In this document: one piece after another, positions 25,901-37,280 of the stretch
Position numbering within the stretch: position 1 is the stretch's first letter
Layout: every line of letters begins with the position of its first letter
The notes under the pieces: generated by a model
What the model saw: the letters and a program-made list of their open reading frames with translations, nothing else
The model's database searches: none
What the model was told of the DNA's origin: nothing
Assembly (NCBI GenBank): GCA_019096065.1
Contig: JAGUCH010000009.1
Span: 5,590,001-5,654,000, forward strand
Direction: 5' to 3'
Source of the DNA: Paracyclopina nana
Taxonomy: Eukaryota > Arthropoda > Copepoda > Cyclopoida > Cyclopettidae
Length of the DNA stretch: 64,000 nucleotides
Made by a program: the position numbers and the translations under genes

Positions 25901-26991
25901 CTAGCTCAATAATCACGAAATGAAGGACCACCACATATATGCATATGGTCTACCTCCGATATAAGTGAAAACTGATAAATTGATATTACAGAGTTGGAAA
26001 TGTCATTATAGCACTGTGCTTTCTAATGCTTTCATTTCTTGCTCCGAATGAAGTATCATCTTCTTTCACAGCAGGCTGACAGTAAATGTTTTTCCTTATT
26101 CCAGCCATTTTTTACCGGCTTAGAAGAGCAATTATTATTTGTAATTGCTCGCCATGGAGATCTCCTTGATCCAAGCACATATCTGGTGTTATATATACAA
26201 TCACGAATCATCTGGCGAGCAAAAGAGACCGGTCAGCTTTTCTTGACATTCAATTAGGTTGATGATCATGTCGTGCTTTAGCCCCCTGCTCCGGCCGCGA
26301 CTGGCTCAAGATATGACAAGCGAAACATGTGAGGCCAAAGAAAAAAAAGCCATGGAAAAATACCAATAAGCAATTATCGTGAAATCTTCTTTTCCCTCCA
26401 GTCAAATTGGATCCTTTCAAGCCCGATTGCTCCCAATTTTTCGGTTGCAGCTTAGGACCTTCCACGATCAATTTCAGCCTTCATATCTGATTCATTTATG
26501 CTCTGACCTCATTGTAGTAGCACCTCAGTTTCGAAAGCCATGCAGCCAGTGAAGTAGAGCTGAATATCTTCCAGACTTTCCTGTCATGATGGCACGTGGC
26601 AGCTAGCGGTGCATTTTGGCACCGATTGCGAGTCTTCCTTCTGCTCTCCATATCATTCAGGTGCATTAGTGTATCCATGTTGTTGAAAAGAATGATTTTC
26701 AATCTCTCTGATTGGATGCACTATATTATTCATCTCATCGTGTATAATGCTCCAAATCCTTCTTGGCCCTGATAAATGAATGGCCACTGCTGCTGGCCTC
26801 TTCTTCTTCTTCCTCAGCGGTTGTACGTGTGCGAGCTTTCACTCGCTCGATCGGCTAAACAAACTGGGAACATCATCATTCATAATTCCATGTGGGATAG
26901 TTAGGAGATCATCCGAGAACCTTTCTCACGATGATGCCTTATATGTTTATATTCTTGTTATACTGCCTACGCGTGGATATACTATTAAGAG
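22961..26991. other. Gene-free interval between brat promoter and transposon
   Basis: No open frame shows a recognisable domain or usable splice sites. It holds simple repeats, including an alternating GC tract at 24864-24879. The right edge is the insertion point of the transposon at 26992. Confidence 0.5.
24864..24879. repeat. Alternating (GC)n tract
   Basis: An alternating purine-pyrimidine GC run flanked by TT and ATGTG, in non-coding DNA. It is the second such tract in the window. Confidence 0.8.
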
Positions 26992-27003
26992 CCCCACAAA
27001 ACA
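26992..27003 (+). repeat. Left terminal inverted repeat
   Basis: CCCCACAAAACA, identical in reverse complement to 35889-35900. It is preceded by ...TTAAGAG, giving AG directly outside the terminus. Confidence 0.85.
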
Positions 27004-27143
27004 CGAAAGTTTGCCTAAAGTTTACTTAATGGCTTTTAGTGTGTGAAGTTAAGTAAGCTTTAACCCCTCAAAACAGTGACGCACAACCAATGAAAGTATT
27101 TGTTATAAGTTGCTTTTACGGTACGGTTAAGTAAACTTTAAAT
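27004..27143. repeat. Left subterminal repeat zone
   Basis: Contains AAAGTTTACTTAA, GTTAAGTAAGCTTTAA (27048-27063) and GTTAAGTAAACTTTAA (27126-27141), variants of one motif in both orientations. In CACTA-type elements such subterminal repeats are binding sites for the element's DNA-binding proteins; that role is inferred here. Confidence 0.6.
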
Positions 27144-27290
27144 AGGCGTACATTTAACTATTTCCTATAATTTTTTATTTGTTGCACGCCTTATTTTAAG
27201 GGATTACCGAAAGTTTTACTAGACTTTATAAGTGTGTTGACGCAACCTTTAAAATGACTATAAAAGTTTGTATAAAGCCTGCTTTCGGGG

Positions 27291-27370
27291 TTGCTGCTGC
27301 TGCTGCTGCCCGGTTGCTGCTGCCGCGGTTGCTGCTGCTGTCGGGGTTGCTGCTGCTACTCCTGCTGCTC
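27291..27370. repeat. Imperfect (CTG)n / TTGCTGCTG microsatellite
   Basis: About 80 bases built from TTGCTGCTGC units interrupted by CCCGG, CCGCGG and TCGGGG. It lies between the left subterminal zone and the 3' end of the minus-strand gene, inside the transposon. The plus-strand Leu-rich open frame over it is a by-product of the repeat. Confidence 0.75.
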
Positions 27371-27912
27371 CCCGCTTATTTTTTTACTCCATTAATTGTA
27401 GTAACTTTTCCCAGTAGTATTCTCTTTATTAACTCTTATTGTGGTGTCGATATCATATACTTTATAGTAATTGAAATAGAGGAAATGCTGCTGATAATAC
27501 TGTTTAGGCAGCATGAGCTAGCTTATATCAAAATTCACATAGAAATTTTCACATCTTCATTTTTCACACCTCCTTGGTAATTTATCGTTGTTCTGCCCAT
27601 CATAGGTATCCGAAATGTTGTGTGTGTTGCCGATCGCTTTTATCAAACTTTTACTTCTGTTTCAGGTAAGTTGAGGGTTGAGCAGAACAGGTGTGGTATC
27701 GGGCGACTTAATCCAGTGACATAGATGCCTGCCTCTCCTCCTGCAGATAATATTATTGATGATTATACATTTGTTGTAAACTTGGATAATTTGATTATAA
27801 AGTATATAATAGGCATTAAAGAAATTGCGTTACTACTACTAAAAAAATGGATGCAAATGAAGTTTACTGCGTAACCAAGTTACGCAAGCCTTAAAGAAGC
27901 TTAAACTACTGT

Positions 27913-30900
27913 TCAATGATAAGGATCGGGGCTTACGGGAGGCTGAGGAGGGTCGTTGTTGGCATTGCCATCATCCATTGGCTCATCTTCAATCGGAGCA
28001 TCTTCAGTCGGAGCATCTTCATTGCCAGAGTCTTCGGCTTCTGCTTGAGGATCAATGTTCTGAGGAAGGTCTTCATGCTCGGACTCAGACTCGCTATCAC
28101 TCTCATCCTCTTCAAGGATTGGCTCTTCTTCCTCCTCAGTGGTTGTTTCCTCATCCTCCGTCTCCTCTTCATCATGAAGCTCTTCGACATGAGCAGCAGC
28201 ATCGTCCTTCTTCTTAGCCTGCCTTTTCTTGGCCTTGAACTTCATCTCGTTGAGCTTCTCCATCTGCTCGTTGAATTGTCTCTCGTCCTTAAAGTATTCG
28301 TTTTTTAGAGTTAAAAGGTTATTTAAGGCTGCCTAAATTTACTTACTCGTGATTCATCAATGGTGCTCGATTTGTTGGCAGGCCTGACATTTTTGAATTT
28401 TCTGTCAGCTTTCATTTGTCCTTTTGCAGATGTCCGAATGCGCTTCCTCTTCTTTTTTTGAGACTGGGTCTCAGCAACTGCTCCTCTCTTCCTAGATGGC
28501 CCAGGCTGCGGTTCTGCAACCATTTCCACGTCTTGCAAGTCTTGTGGATTGTGCAACTCGTACTGCTCATCCTCATCCTCATTGATGTTGGGGATAGCAG
28601 CCAGACCATCTTCCTCAAGGATAAGATTTTCATCCGCCACGTTGAACCGAGCCATTGCCTCTTTCATATCGAGTTGACCGCCATTAAGCAAATCTTCATA
28701 TTCTCGAGTTATCTATGTTGAAGTAGACTTTTAATACGACCGAACTATAACTTAATGTGTCAATACTTACTCCAACGGTGTGCGCATTCTCGTTGAACCG
28801 GTTCTTTTCCTTGGTGATCACCTCGAGTACTCTAATCAACTTGAACATGTCCAGTTCGCTAAGTGGCTCTTTGGCATCCTCGAGAGCGTCCTTGAAAATG
28901 ACGTCTGGGTCATCTGAGTAGGGCTTGTCCCGTGGCTTGGCTCCGAGTTCCTCATATTCGAGCTTTCGCTCAACAGGCTTCAACGAACGGATGTGAGCAT
29001 TGTATTCCTCTCGAGTCATGACATTCAGTTCCTCGGGAATGGCGTGCTGTACAAAAATCAAATAGTTATCCTAGCTTATAAGACTAACAAAAAGTTACTT
29101 ACTAGCATGTCTGCTCGGTAAGCCATGTCCATGTTGTACATGATGTCGCACATGTCCGCCACTGTGGGAGCATTTTCCAAAGCACATTTGACTAGCCGTT
29201 GCCTATCATTCGAGAACTTGTTTTGCATGGCCCCCTTGCAGGTTAGGTAGTTCTCCTTAATCGTAGTGCCCTTTAGGTCGTACACTTTGCGGACATATTG
29301 AATGACCGATCCGAGGACCCAAGCAGCAAACGGTTTCGGCAGTAGTCGCTTATAGTAGTGCATCTTCCTGATGCCACTATTCAAGTTACAATTATGAAAG
29401 GTTTAAATGAACATTATGTTAGAGTTTAGCGATTACTTACTTAGTCGTATCACCGAAGGCGACATGAGCAGCAGCAATTGGGCACAAGATATTCTTAATC
29501 ACTGTGTTCGCAATGGAACACATTAGGCTAGCCTCATCTAGGCATTCAAGCAGCGGCTGAAGGTAGTACAGTAAGTACTTGCGGCAAATGGAAGAGGCAA
29601 AGAAAATGTCGAATTGCTTCCCAACCATCTTGAATGGGATTATTTGCGCAATCATACCCACTGCCGTGGCTCGCCGTTCAGCTGCAGTCTCTCCCAACAA
29701 TTGGACTTTGTCGTCAATCTTCTTTTGACCCTTCGTGAATTCGTCCATTCTCTTGATGACAAGGTCAAGTTTGTTATCCAGTTTCTGTAAGGTTAAATGA
29801 CCGTGTAAGGATTACTAATGAACAATTTACTCGGAAATCTTACCGAAATTGCCTGCTTAGTCACCGGGTCAGTTGCCCTCTTGCTGCTTTCAGTGATTGC
29901 AGCTCTCTCATCCCTAATGGCCTCGCGAACCACTTTCGGCAAATCATTCTTAATAAACGCTTTCAGCGCGCTACCAAAGTCGACAGCAATTTGTTGGCCC
30001 TGTTGATCCATTCGTTCAATTAATTCCACTTTGATATTGTGGATGGCGGCAGAAACATCCAATGGCTGCATGCTGACAGGGGTGACAGGGCTGACGCTAG
30101 GACTAATATGAGCAGCAACAACTGCTCGCTCAAGAGTACTAGTTAGCAAATTTTCACCCTGAAGAGCGCCTTGAACTGGTGCAGTGACTTGCTTTCTTGG
30201 GCTAACCTTTGGGTCTCCTGCATGCTTACTTGACGGCATCGGAACTGTTGGTTCCTTTCGCTCAGTAGCCGACCGTGTGCTAGGTCCTGGCTGATCCGCA
30301 GTTGGCATCATGGTCAGTTGACGCACCAATGGCGGTGGCAAGAAGACTTCGTCATCGTTATCGTCATTAGTTGAAGATGAATTAGTCAATTCAACGACTT
30401 CAGGAGGAGGCGGAGGCGGAGGCGTAGTAGCTGCACCCTTCCTTTGAGCCATGGCCGCTCTGTGAGACAATACGAATTTTCCCGGAGTTTCAGAGTCCTT
30501 CTCCTTCTCCTGATTCTTGGTACTTTTAGTAGCCGTAGAAACTTTGGAGACTGTCGCAACAGAGGCTTGTTTGACAACCTTTGAGACGGTCACATTATGC
30601 CCTGGCGACTTCAGAGCTCCAAGGGTTTTCTTAACAGAAGGAGACTTTCCCTTGACAGTGCTCACAACAGGTTTGTAAGGAGCTGATGGGGTTCCCTTTT
30701 TGGGCGTCAATCTCTTAAGTTTCTTCTTTGGAGAACTCTTCTCGGCAACTTGAGATGATGGGCCAGCTTTTTGCGAAGCAATCTGAAAAACAAGCAATGT
30801 AAGCAACTTTGAAGTTTAATAAACGGTCAAATGATACATACCGCTTCCTCATCGTCCGTGGTCAATGGAAATGCCGTTGCTTTTCCACGCGTAGTGCGAG

Positions 30901-31450
30901 CTCCAAATTTGCAAACAATGAATTTTTGAGTTTTTGCATCTCGCTCCGGATAATTATAATCCTTGGCAACCTTTTCCAGCCAATTAAAGACCATGGTCTT
31001 CACATAATAGGATTGCCTCTGGTTTTGCTTCTGCTTCTTGAGGCACGCAGTCAACTCTTTGCAAAGGCTCGAAACAAAAGACGTTTCAACCCCTAGAACA
31101 AAATATTATTGTGAAGTAAAAGTTTACGTAAGGGATTACAAAACGTTTATACCTTCTTGAACCCTGGCGAAAATTGCCCAGCGGGTCGCAGTGGATTCGC
31201 CGATTGGAACCACATTCCGAAAAGCGATCCTTTGGTTCACCTCGAGTTGGAACTCCGGGTTGAAGCGATAAATGTTGGTAAACGTCTTTCCTTTCGAATC
31301 CTTGTAGTCGATGGGCACGCATTGAAATAATTGGTCGCCATCAATGTTGCAAATAATGACGCGATCGTAAACGGCGTGCTCGGTTGGGAACGTATTCAGT
31401 GCGGTCCTGATGATGTCGACCACATCAGGGTGTCCCTCCAGTTGAGACAT
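27913..31450 (-). CDS. Transposon accessory protein of unknown family
   Basis: Eight minus-strand exons: 31450-31153, 31092-30842, 30782-29844, 29784-29441, 29376-29103, 29046-28771, 28712-28347 and 28287-27913. All phases join without a stop, giving 1040 aa; introns are 56-64 nt. I do not recognise a family. Residues 1-183 look globular. Residues 184 to about 400 are a low-complexity Lys/Ser/Thr/Pro-rich linker with a run of seven Pro and a SUMO-interaction-like VVEL followed by acidic residues. About 400-530 is predicted helical. About 530-790 looks globular (FKMVGKQFDIFF, then PFAAWVLGSVIQYVRKVYDL). A basic stretch KKKRKRIR in exon 7 resembles a nuclear signal, and the C-terminal 100 residues are strongly acidic. 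By position and analogy with CACTA elements that carry a second, DNA-binding protein, I infer a TnpA-like partner of the transposase. That is a guess from context, not from homology. Confidence 0.75.
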
Positions 31451-32016
31451 ATCGAGGCTTTAACTAACCTTTTCGTCGTCTTCTAAGGTTTTTCAACTTT
31501 TCTTTTTCTACGTTAATGGCGTCTGAAAATGGCGGATGAATTGTGAAAACGGTTTTCGTTTGAAATTCTTGCCGACTGCCTGCACTGCTGCGTGGCTGGC
31601 TCGGCAGAACTAGCAGTATGCTTCTGCCCGGAGAATAGTTCGGCAGCACTGGCTGGCCGGCAGGCTTGTGCGACGGCAGCTTACCGTTTGCAGCAGCGAC
31701 AGCTGACACAATAAATTTTTCGTCAAATCCCAACGCGCAAAAGTGAATTCAAGAAAATCGATATTTTCGCGTATTGAGTGCAATTTCTACTGCAAATTTG
31801 TGATACAGAGGTGCTCGGATACGTAATAAGTAAGATTTTTGAGATTTTTTAAAGTTTCGGGCGTGGATGCAGCGTAAAAGTTAAAATAAAAATTACCTAA
31901 GGTGTGGCCGTAGCGAAATATTTTAACGAGTGACTATTTGACGAACAAATTTAACTTTCGTGGAAATTGCTTGTTTTAACATAATTTATTATTCTTTGCA
32001 GGTAAGATAGTTCGAA
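31451..32016. promoter_or_regulatory. Divergent intergenic promoter region of the transposon
   Basis: 566 bases separate the two divergent start codons, so both transposon genes are probably driven from here. ATTCTTTGCAG|GTAAG just before the transposase ATG (31991-32005) could be an acceptor for a 5' UTR intron. No TATA box was assigned with confidence. A minus-strand open frame at 31464-31733 is not supported as a gene. Confidence 0.5.
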
Positions 32017-35000
32017 ATGACGAGATCACGCCCCGCATTAACCCCGGCGCAAAGATCAAAGAAGAGGCGTGAATTACGTCGCCAGGATGCTGAATTCGCG
32101 GCATTTCTTGCAAAGGCGGGCCATGAAAACAATCCAGCACTTGTCATGGAGATGCGAAAAGTCGGCACGTCTTTCATAACGCCTGATGATCGTAATTTTC
32201 TTGAACGAAATCGGCGAATGATAAAAGAAGTTCGTGCACAACTTGGCAACTACTCGAGCGATGAAGCGACAGTCAAGGTTGAGAGTAATGACGACTCTTT
32301 GAGCCACGTTAGCGAAACCGATACGTCAGGTGAAACTGTACTCAACGTTTCGAACAATTGCGTTGAGTCAGGAAACGTGCTGGAAATGCCAACTCAGGCG
32401 GAATTGGCAGAACAAGAAGTTCTCACGAATTGTTCAAATAATTTCGTCGAGCCGGGCAACACGCTGGAGCTGCCAACGCAGGAAGAATTGGAGGAACAAG
32501 CAGTTCGCAGCAATGACGATGAACCTGAATCGCAGGTTTTCAACGAGACAAGAAGATCGACTTGTCGTGGCAATCTGCTTGCCATTCCGGAGTACGATCT
32601 TGACGCTGCAAATGATGAGCCTTCAATGGTCTTTCCCGCACCAAGATTTCAATACACGAACAGGGAGAGGATGGCGAGCATTATCAGCGAAGGTACTCGT
32701 TACCTCAATGAGAAGACAAGGCCTGCAGTTTTGAAGCCTTCAGATGGCCTTGAAGCCTTCAATAATTATCGCTCTGCCCCAGTTTACGAGCGAACACGGC
32801 CATCTTACGAACAGCCTGAGTATCTGTTTGCTGCGGATCCGAGTTATGTCAAACAACATGACGACTACTTCTTTGACAAATATTATCTACCTGCTAAAAA
32901 GGCAAGGGTTGCTGCTTGTGTTGAAGATGTCATGAATGCCGAGTTAAAGAATGATGCAAGTCAATACAACGAATCTCAGCGAGGGACTTTCTATGAGCGT
33001 CAAGAAAAAGAGGCGGAAGTGCGAAAGGAGGTCACTGAAGAAATCGTCGAGAATGATGATGACTTCATTTCGATCAATGAGGACGCTATTGTGGAAACAG
33101 CAAGAATGGCACGAAAGAGAAAGTTTGACTACACATTCCTCCAAAATGATGACGTTTACCAGTACGAACAGGATGAAGAACGTGACAATGGTGCACCAGC
33201 CGATGAGGAGGACGACAATGATGCCGACAATGAGGACGAAGACAATGAGCAGATCAGACTCATCTTAGGAACTGAACATGATGCCAATGATGATAATGAT
33301 GATGTGAGTTCTATTGATTTCCTCATTTATTTAAGGCTATGAAATAAACAAGTGATATGACATTTTGCAATATTTTAGGTTGAATTAAACTCATCTCAAA
33401 GTCAACAAGTCAACATTGAGGAGGACGAGGAAATTGAAAATTTCAGTGTTGATTTATCAGCACCAGAGACTCTTGGTTCGGATAATACGTTCTCGCAAAC
33501 ACAAGGAGACAACAACTACCATTTCAGCAGGTCAGAAAAATCGTACAAAGATGTATGCAACGAGTACTTGAAGGAGATGCAGCAACCGACTGTCAAGGCA
33601 AGGAATGACTACTTGGAGAGAACATTTCTGAGTGACTGCAGTAAGCTAAATTTAACTGAGCGTGCAAGCAAACTTATGTGGGACAAACAGCGTGTCGTAC
33701 GCAACTCGTTCCCATTCAATCGCGGACTGCAGAGCTATGCCACCATTCGCAGACGAATCCTGAAAATCACACCAAGAGTGACAATGAAGTATGAGTTGAG
33801 AAAAAGGAACGGTCCCCTATCTGATCGCATTTACTATAAGGGCGAGCACTACCCAGAGAGCAAATACCCAAGAAAGAAATACGAGACTTTATCGATCTGG
33901 ACGTACTCAAACCTAGATGAAGTCTACAACTTCCATCAACTCTTACATAAAGAACCAATAACTGAAGAACCTTACATGATCAGCTATGATTTCTGCATGG
34001 ATGGCGTTCCGTTGTCTGTCTCCGGAATCGACCAAATGACAATACTGTGCACTCGCTTTGCTGGTTGTGCAACAGTGTACACAAATGGAGTGTTCATTCA
34101 CAGAAAGCACAAGGAAACGTCGGTCTTGAAGATGTTGCAACTCATGATGCGTGATGCCTATGCAAAGTGCTTCTACTTACGGCACTTCATAGCTGACAGT
34201 CCCATGAGGGCTAAATTAAAGTGTATTAAAGGGCACACTGGGTTTTGCGCTTGCGATCGGTGTCTGGCATCGGGAGTCACGCTCAAGCGAAAAGCAAAAG
34301 AGGAGATGCATCGGAAAAGACAAAAAGAAGTGCGGGTTGATGATGATGGCGACGAGCCAACAGCCAAAAGGTCAAAATTTGATAAAAAAGACGATGATGA
34401 GAGGCGAGGAAGCACAGTGTTCTATCCTGCCAACACAGTTGGGATGGCTCGCAGAAGTCACAGTCAATTTCTAGACATCTACGATAAGATAACTGCTAAC
34501 GAAGGTAACAAACCGCTCTCAGAAAAGGTTACGTTCGGTGTCAAGGGAGTATCTGTCCTGATTGAAGATCCTGGGGTCGACATGGTGGAAACCTGCGATA
34601 TTGAGCCGTTCCACAATTTGGGACTTGGCGTATGCAAAAAAATTATTAACACCATTGTGCAGCCCAAGTCGGGACAAGAACAGTTCTCTCGAGCGAGCAA
34701 AGAGATTGTAGACACGTTTGATGAGGAGTGGAGCGAGCTTCAAATTCCGTGTGAATTCAACAGGCGGCCTCGTAAGATGGGAACTTCATTAATCCATTAC
34801 AAGGCAGAAGAATACATAAGTGTGGCCACTTGTGGATTTTTGGCTTTCTACCATGCTTTACCTGGCTTACAGCACAAGTTACACCGCCAAGTCTGGCTCT
34901 TGTTCACCTATCTCATGATGGCGGCATTACTGCCACAAAAAGAATACGACGCACTGCTAATGGCCGGAATTTGTCTGGAAAGTTTGCACAAAAACTTTTA

Positions 35001-35547
35001 TTACCTGTACGAACGCACTTTCAAAACCGTTAACTGTACGTACAACACTCACATATTCTACCACTTGCCAGAGGTGCGTCGAAAGAAGAGATTGGATGAA
35101 ATAAGTGCGGAACCGTTTGAGGCCAGCTTTCAATATATTAAAAAAATCATTACAAACAACACATGTTCCTTCAGCAAGACTTTGATGCAGAAATGCTTTA
35201 TAAACAAATTTTGCGATCACAAATGCCAACGGCGAGTCACAATATCAAGCAAAAACAGGATGTCCCGGTCATGCGACACATTGATATATGCTAGGCATCA
35301 AGGACGGAACGATTTCTTCGAGGTTGTTGAGGTTACGGATGATCATTACGTTTGTGAGCCGTTCACCACTGCTAGATACTTCAACGATGATATGCCGCTG
35401 CTGAACTACGACAAAATTGGTGTCCGCAGATTTATCTGCAAGAGAGAAAATGAGAAGGTTCAAATTCCTAAAGACGAAGTCGTGGGAAAAGGTGTGCGAT
35501 ACAGATCAATTCTCATCAATGTGTCATTTTCGACACTTCATATGTAA
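32017..35547 (+). CDS. Tnp2-type transposase
   Basis: Two exons, 32017-33303 and 33379-35547, are joined in phase 0 by a 75-nt intron (donor GTGAGT, acceptor ATTTTAG), giving 1151 aa. The first 430 residues are a basic N-terminal helix followed by a long acidic region with a tandem 23-residue duplication (codons 32353-32421 and 32437-32505, 28 codons apart). The catalytic half follows the Tnp2/CACTA pattern: MDGVPLSVSG (D637), then IADSPMRAKLKCIKGHTG (D702), then a CxC-x2-C cluster (CACDRC), a Lys/Asp-rich insert, FHNLGLGVCKKI, the IPCEFNRRPRK block, and AEPFEASFQYIKK (E1010 or E1007). D637, D702 and the Glu are the likely metal-binding triad by comparison with the family. It should cut and join at the element's terminal repeats in the nucleus. 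No frameshift or stop is seen. Confidence 0.88.
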
Positions 35548-35639
35548 CAATTATGACAGCTTTATCTAAAAGTTTATGGCAATAAAAATTATGAAGACAC
35601 GGACATATTTCGCATAACAAATCCTTCAAGAGACACACA

Positions 35640-35888
35640 AAATTGTTCTAGACGTACAAGCCAATTTAAAGGCTTAATAACTTATGATTAAAAGTTTGTT
35701 TAATGCCTAATTAAAGCTACAGTTTAACGTCTATTTAACGCCTAGAACAGTGACATTAACTTAACATTTTAAAGTTAACATAAACTTACAATTTAAAGTC
35801 TACTTAACGTAACGTTTCACAACCGTTAAATAAACTTTTCAGCTAAAGGCTGCAAAAAGTTTCAAAAGTCACTTTTAAAGTTTCAATT
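35640..35888. repeat. Right subterminal repeat zone
   Basis: AT-rich DNA after the transposase stop with repeated TTTAACG, CTACTTAACG, GTTAAATAAACTTTT and TTTAAAG-type words, many in inverted orientation relative to the left zone. Probable binding array for element-encoded proteins. Confidence 0.55.
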
Positions 35889-35900
35889 TGTTTTGTGGGG
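35889..35900 (-). repeat. Right terminal inverted repeat
   Basis: TGTTTTGTGGGG, the exact reverse complement of the left 12 bp. It is followed by AGATTAC, so AG lies directly outside, as on the left. Confidence 0.85.
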
Positions 35901-37077
35901 AGATTACATCCTGTAATTAATTATTATTATTGTTGTTGCTGCTGTTGCGGCCAAAAAGCAGAAGAAGCTTCTTCTGTCTTCATTTCCTGCCCTTGTTTCT
36001 CATATGTCCTCTTCCACATCACAGGCTTTCCAGCAGAGGATGAAAGCCAGCTCACTGTTGATCATCGTGGTGATCCTGCACTTGAGGAAGATGGGAGTTT
36101 AAAAAAGAGTGCGCTAAGAAGAGCGGAATGACATTTTCTTGGTGCAAAAGTACAAGCCGCCAAAAAAACTAAGCTTTTAAAAATGTTGCTTCATAATCTT
36201 CTTCGTGGGAAATATCTTTAAGATGAAGCAGTCCATTTGTTTTGCCGAATAAGTTAAACTTTATGCTTAACGCGAGCCCAAAAAAATTGCCTCGTTTCGC
36301 AAGACCAAAAAACGTCAACAAAACTCTTACTTCTGATTGGCTATTGCAAATTTGCACCTGATTTTGATTGGTCCACTAATGTCATGCCGCTCTTACATCG
36401 TCCAGCGTCTTTAGAGTGCACTTATATTGCTGTGGCCTCAGTTTGAGCGCTGTTATGCTCATTTTTACTTGAAGGTGCGCGTAAGGCTGTCAGTTTTTGC
36501 TGCGCGATACACATTAAACTCTCCGAGGGAATCAAAAAGTCGGATTATCCTTGAGTGAAAGCTTCTTCCCTCTAAGTGACTCGAGAGAGAAAAGAGGCTG
36601 CAACAAGGCTGATGTGCGAGGATGCTATAAGCACTAAATTCTCGAATTTATTAGCTGGCTGCACCAGCAGCCCCAAATTGCTGATCATCAGCGCCCATTA
36701 TACTCGAAAGCTAATGAAACAGCGCTAATGGATAGAGTGGACACCACTGGTTCATGGAAATTAGTGTAGTAGTTGTGTAGTGTTGACACAATTGGAAATT
36801 GGTCCTGACAAGAGCTTCCATCGGACACATAACAGAAGCTGTAGCATGCAGGCAATTGCTGCTAAACAACCTGAAAAGGATGAACAGATTGAATAGGAGG
36901 CCATCAATTTGCTCGCATTGATAGTGTCCAGTGCACAAATCGTATCTAGTTTTCTGGGGTGATCTATCTACAATGGATGATGGGGATGAGGACATCTATC
37001 CTTCAGTGGACAACAACAATACCATTTTCAAATACGCGGCCCTTTCATCTACAGCTGATTTATTGCATTAATGTACC

Positions 37078-37200
37078 GAAGCCTGGATCAAAAGACTTAG
37101 TTACCACTTTTAAAAGATGGCGCCACCGGAGGTGGTGTAAAGCTACCAGAAGTGGATTTCCCCGACTATTTCCACTTTGATTGGCATTTTTTGAAAGCAG
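37078..37200 (+). repeat. Dispersed repeat copy (GATGGCGCCACC family), 5' part
   Basis: Begins AGCCTGGATCAAAAGACTTA, followed by AGATGGCGCCACCGG and CCAGAAGTGGATTT, and stops near TTGGCATTTTTTGA. The start matches the reverse complement of the copy at 60690-60890. Confidence 0.7.
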
Positions 37201-37280
37201 CTCAAGTAGGACAATACAACCTTGGTTGTCATCAAGATGCATAAAGCAATTTCCAAATGAATTTGCGTTCTTTCTTTTTA

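Larger units (their letters stand above)
26992..35900. mobile_element. Complete two-gene DNA transposon, Tnp2 (EnSpm/CACTA-like) type
   Basis: The 8909-bp element is bounded by perfect 12-bp terminal inverted repeats (CCCCACAAAACA at 26992-27003 and its reverse complement at 35889-35900). Both ends are flanked by AG, a possible 2-bp target duplication. Just inside each end are AT-rich zones carrying many variants of a GTTAAGTAAACTTTAA-like motif in both orientations, as in CACTA subterminal regions. Two genes face outward from a 566-bp central gap: a transposase on the plus strand (32017-35547) and an eight-exon gene of unknown family on the minus strand (31450-27913). Every exon is open and every intron (56-75 nt) has canonical ends, so the copy may be recent or functional. 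The Tnp2 assignment comes from motif order in the transposase. The CCCCAC termini differ from the usual CACTA/CACTG, so the lineage within the superfamily is uncertain. Confidence 0.85.

Noticed and set aside
26780-27046. 88-codon plus-strand frame with a hydrophobic start.
   Set aside because: It runs across the transposon's left terminus at 26992, so it is not one ancestral unit and has no supporting motifs.
27254-27580. Leu-rich 108-codon frame inside the transposon.
   Set aside because: It is produced by the CTG microsatellite and lies outside both transposon genes.
35895-36131. Open frame to the right of the transposon end, with an acceptor-like CACAG and an acidic GFPAEDESQLTVDHRGD segment.
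   Set aside because: No matching donor or neighbouring exon, no recognised domain, and the frame crosses the transposon terminus. It may be a chance frame or an old exon remnant.
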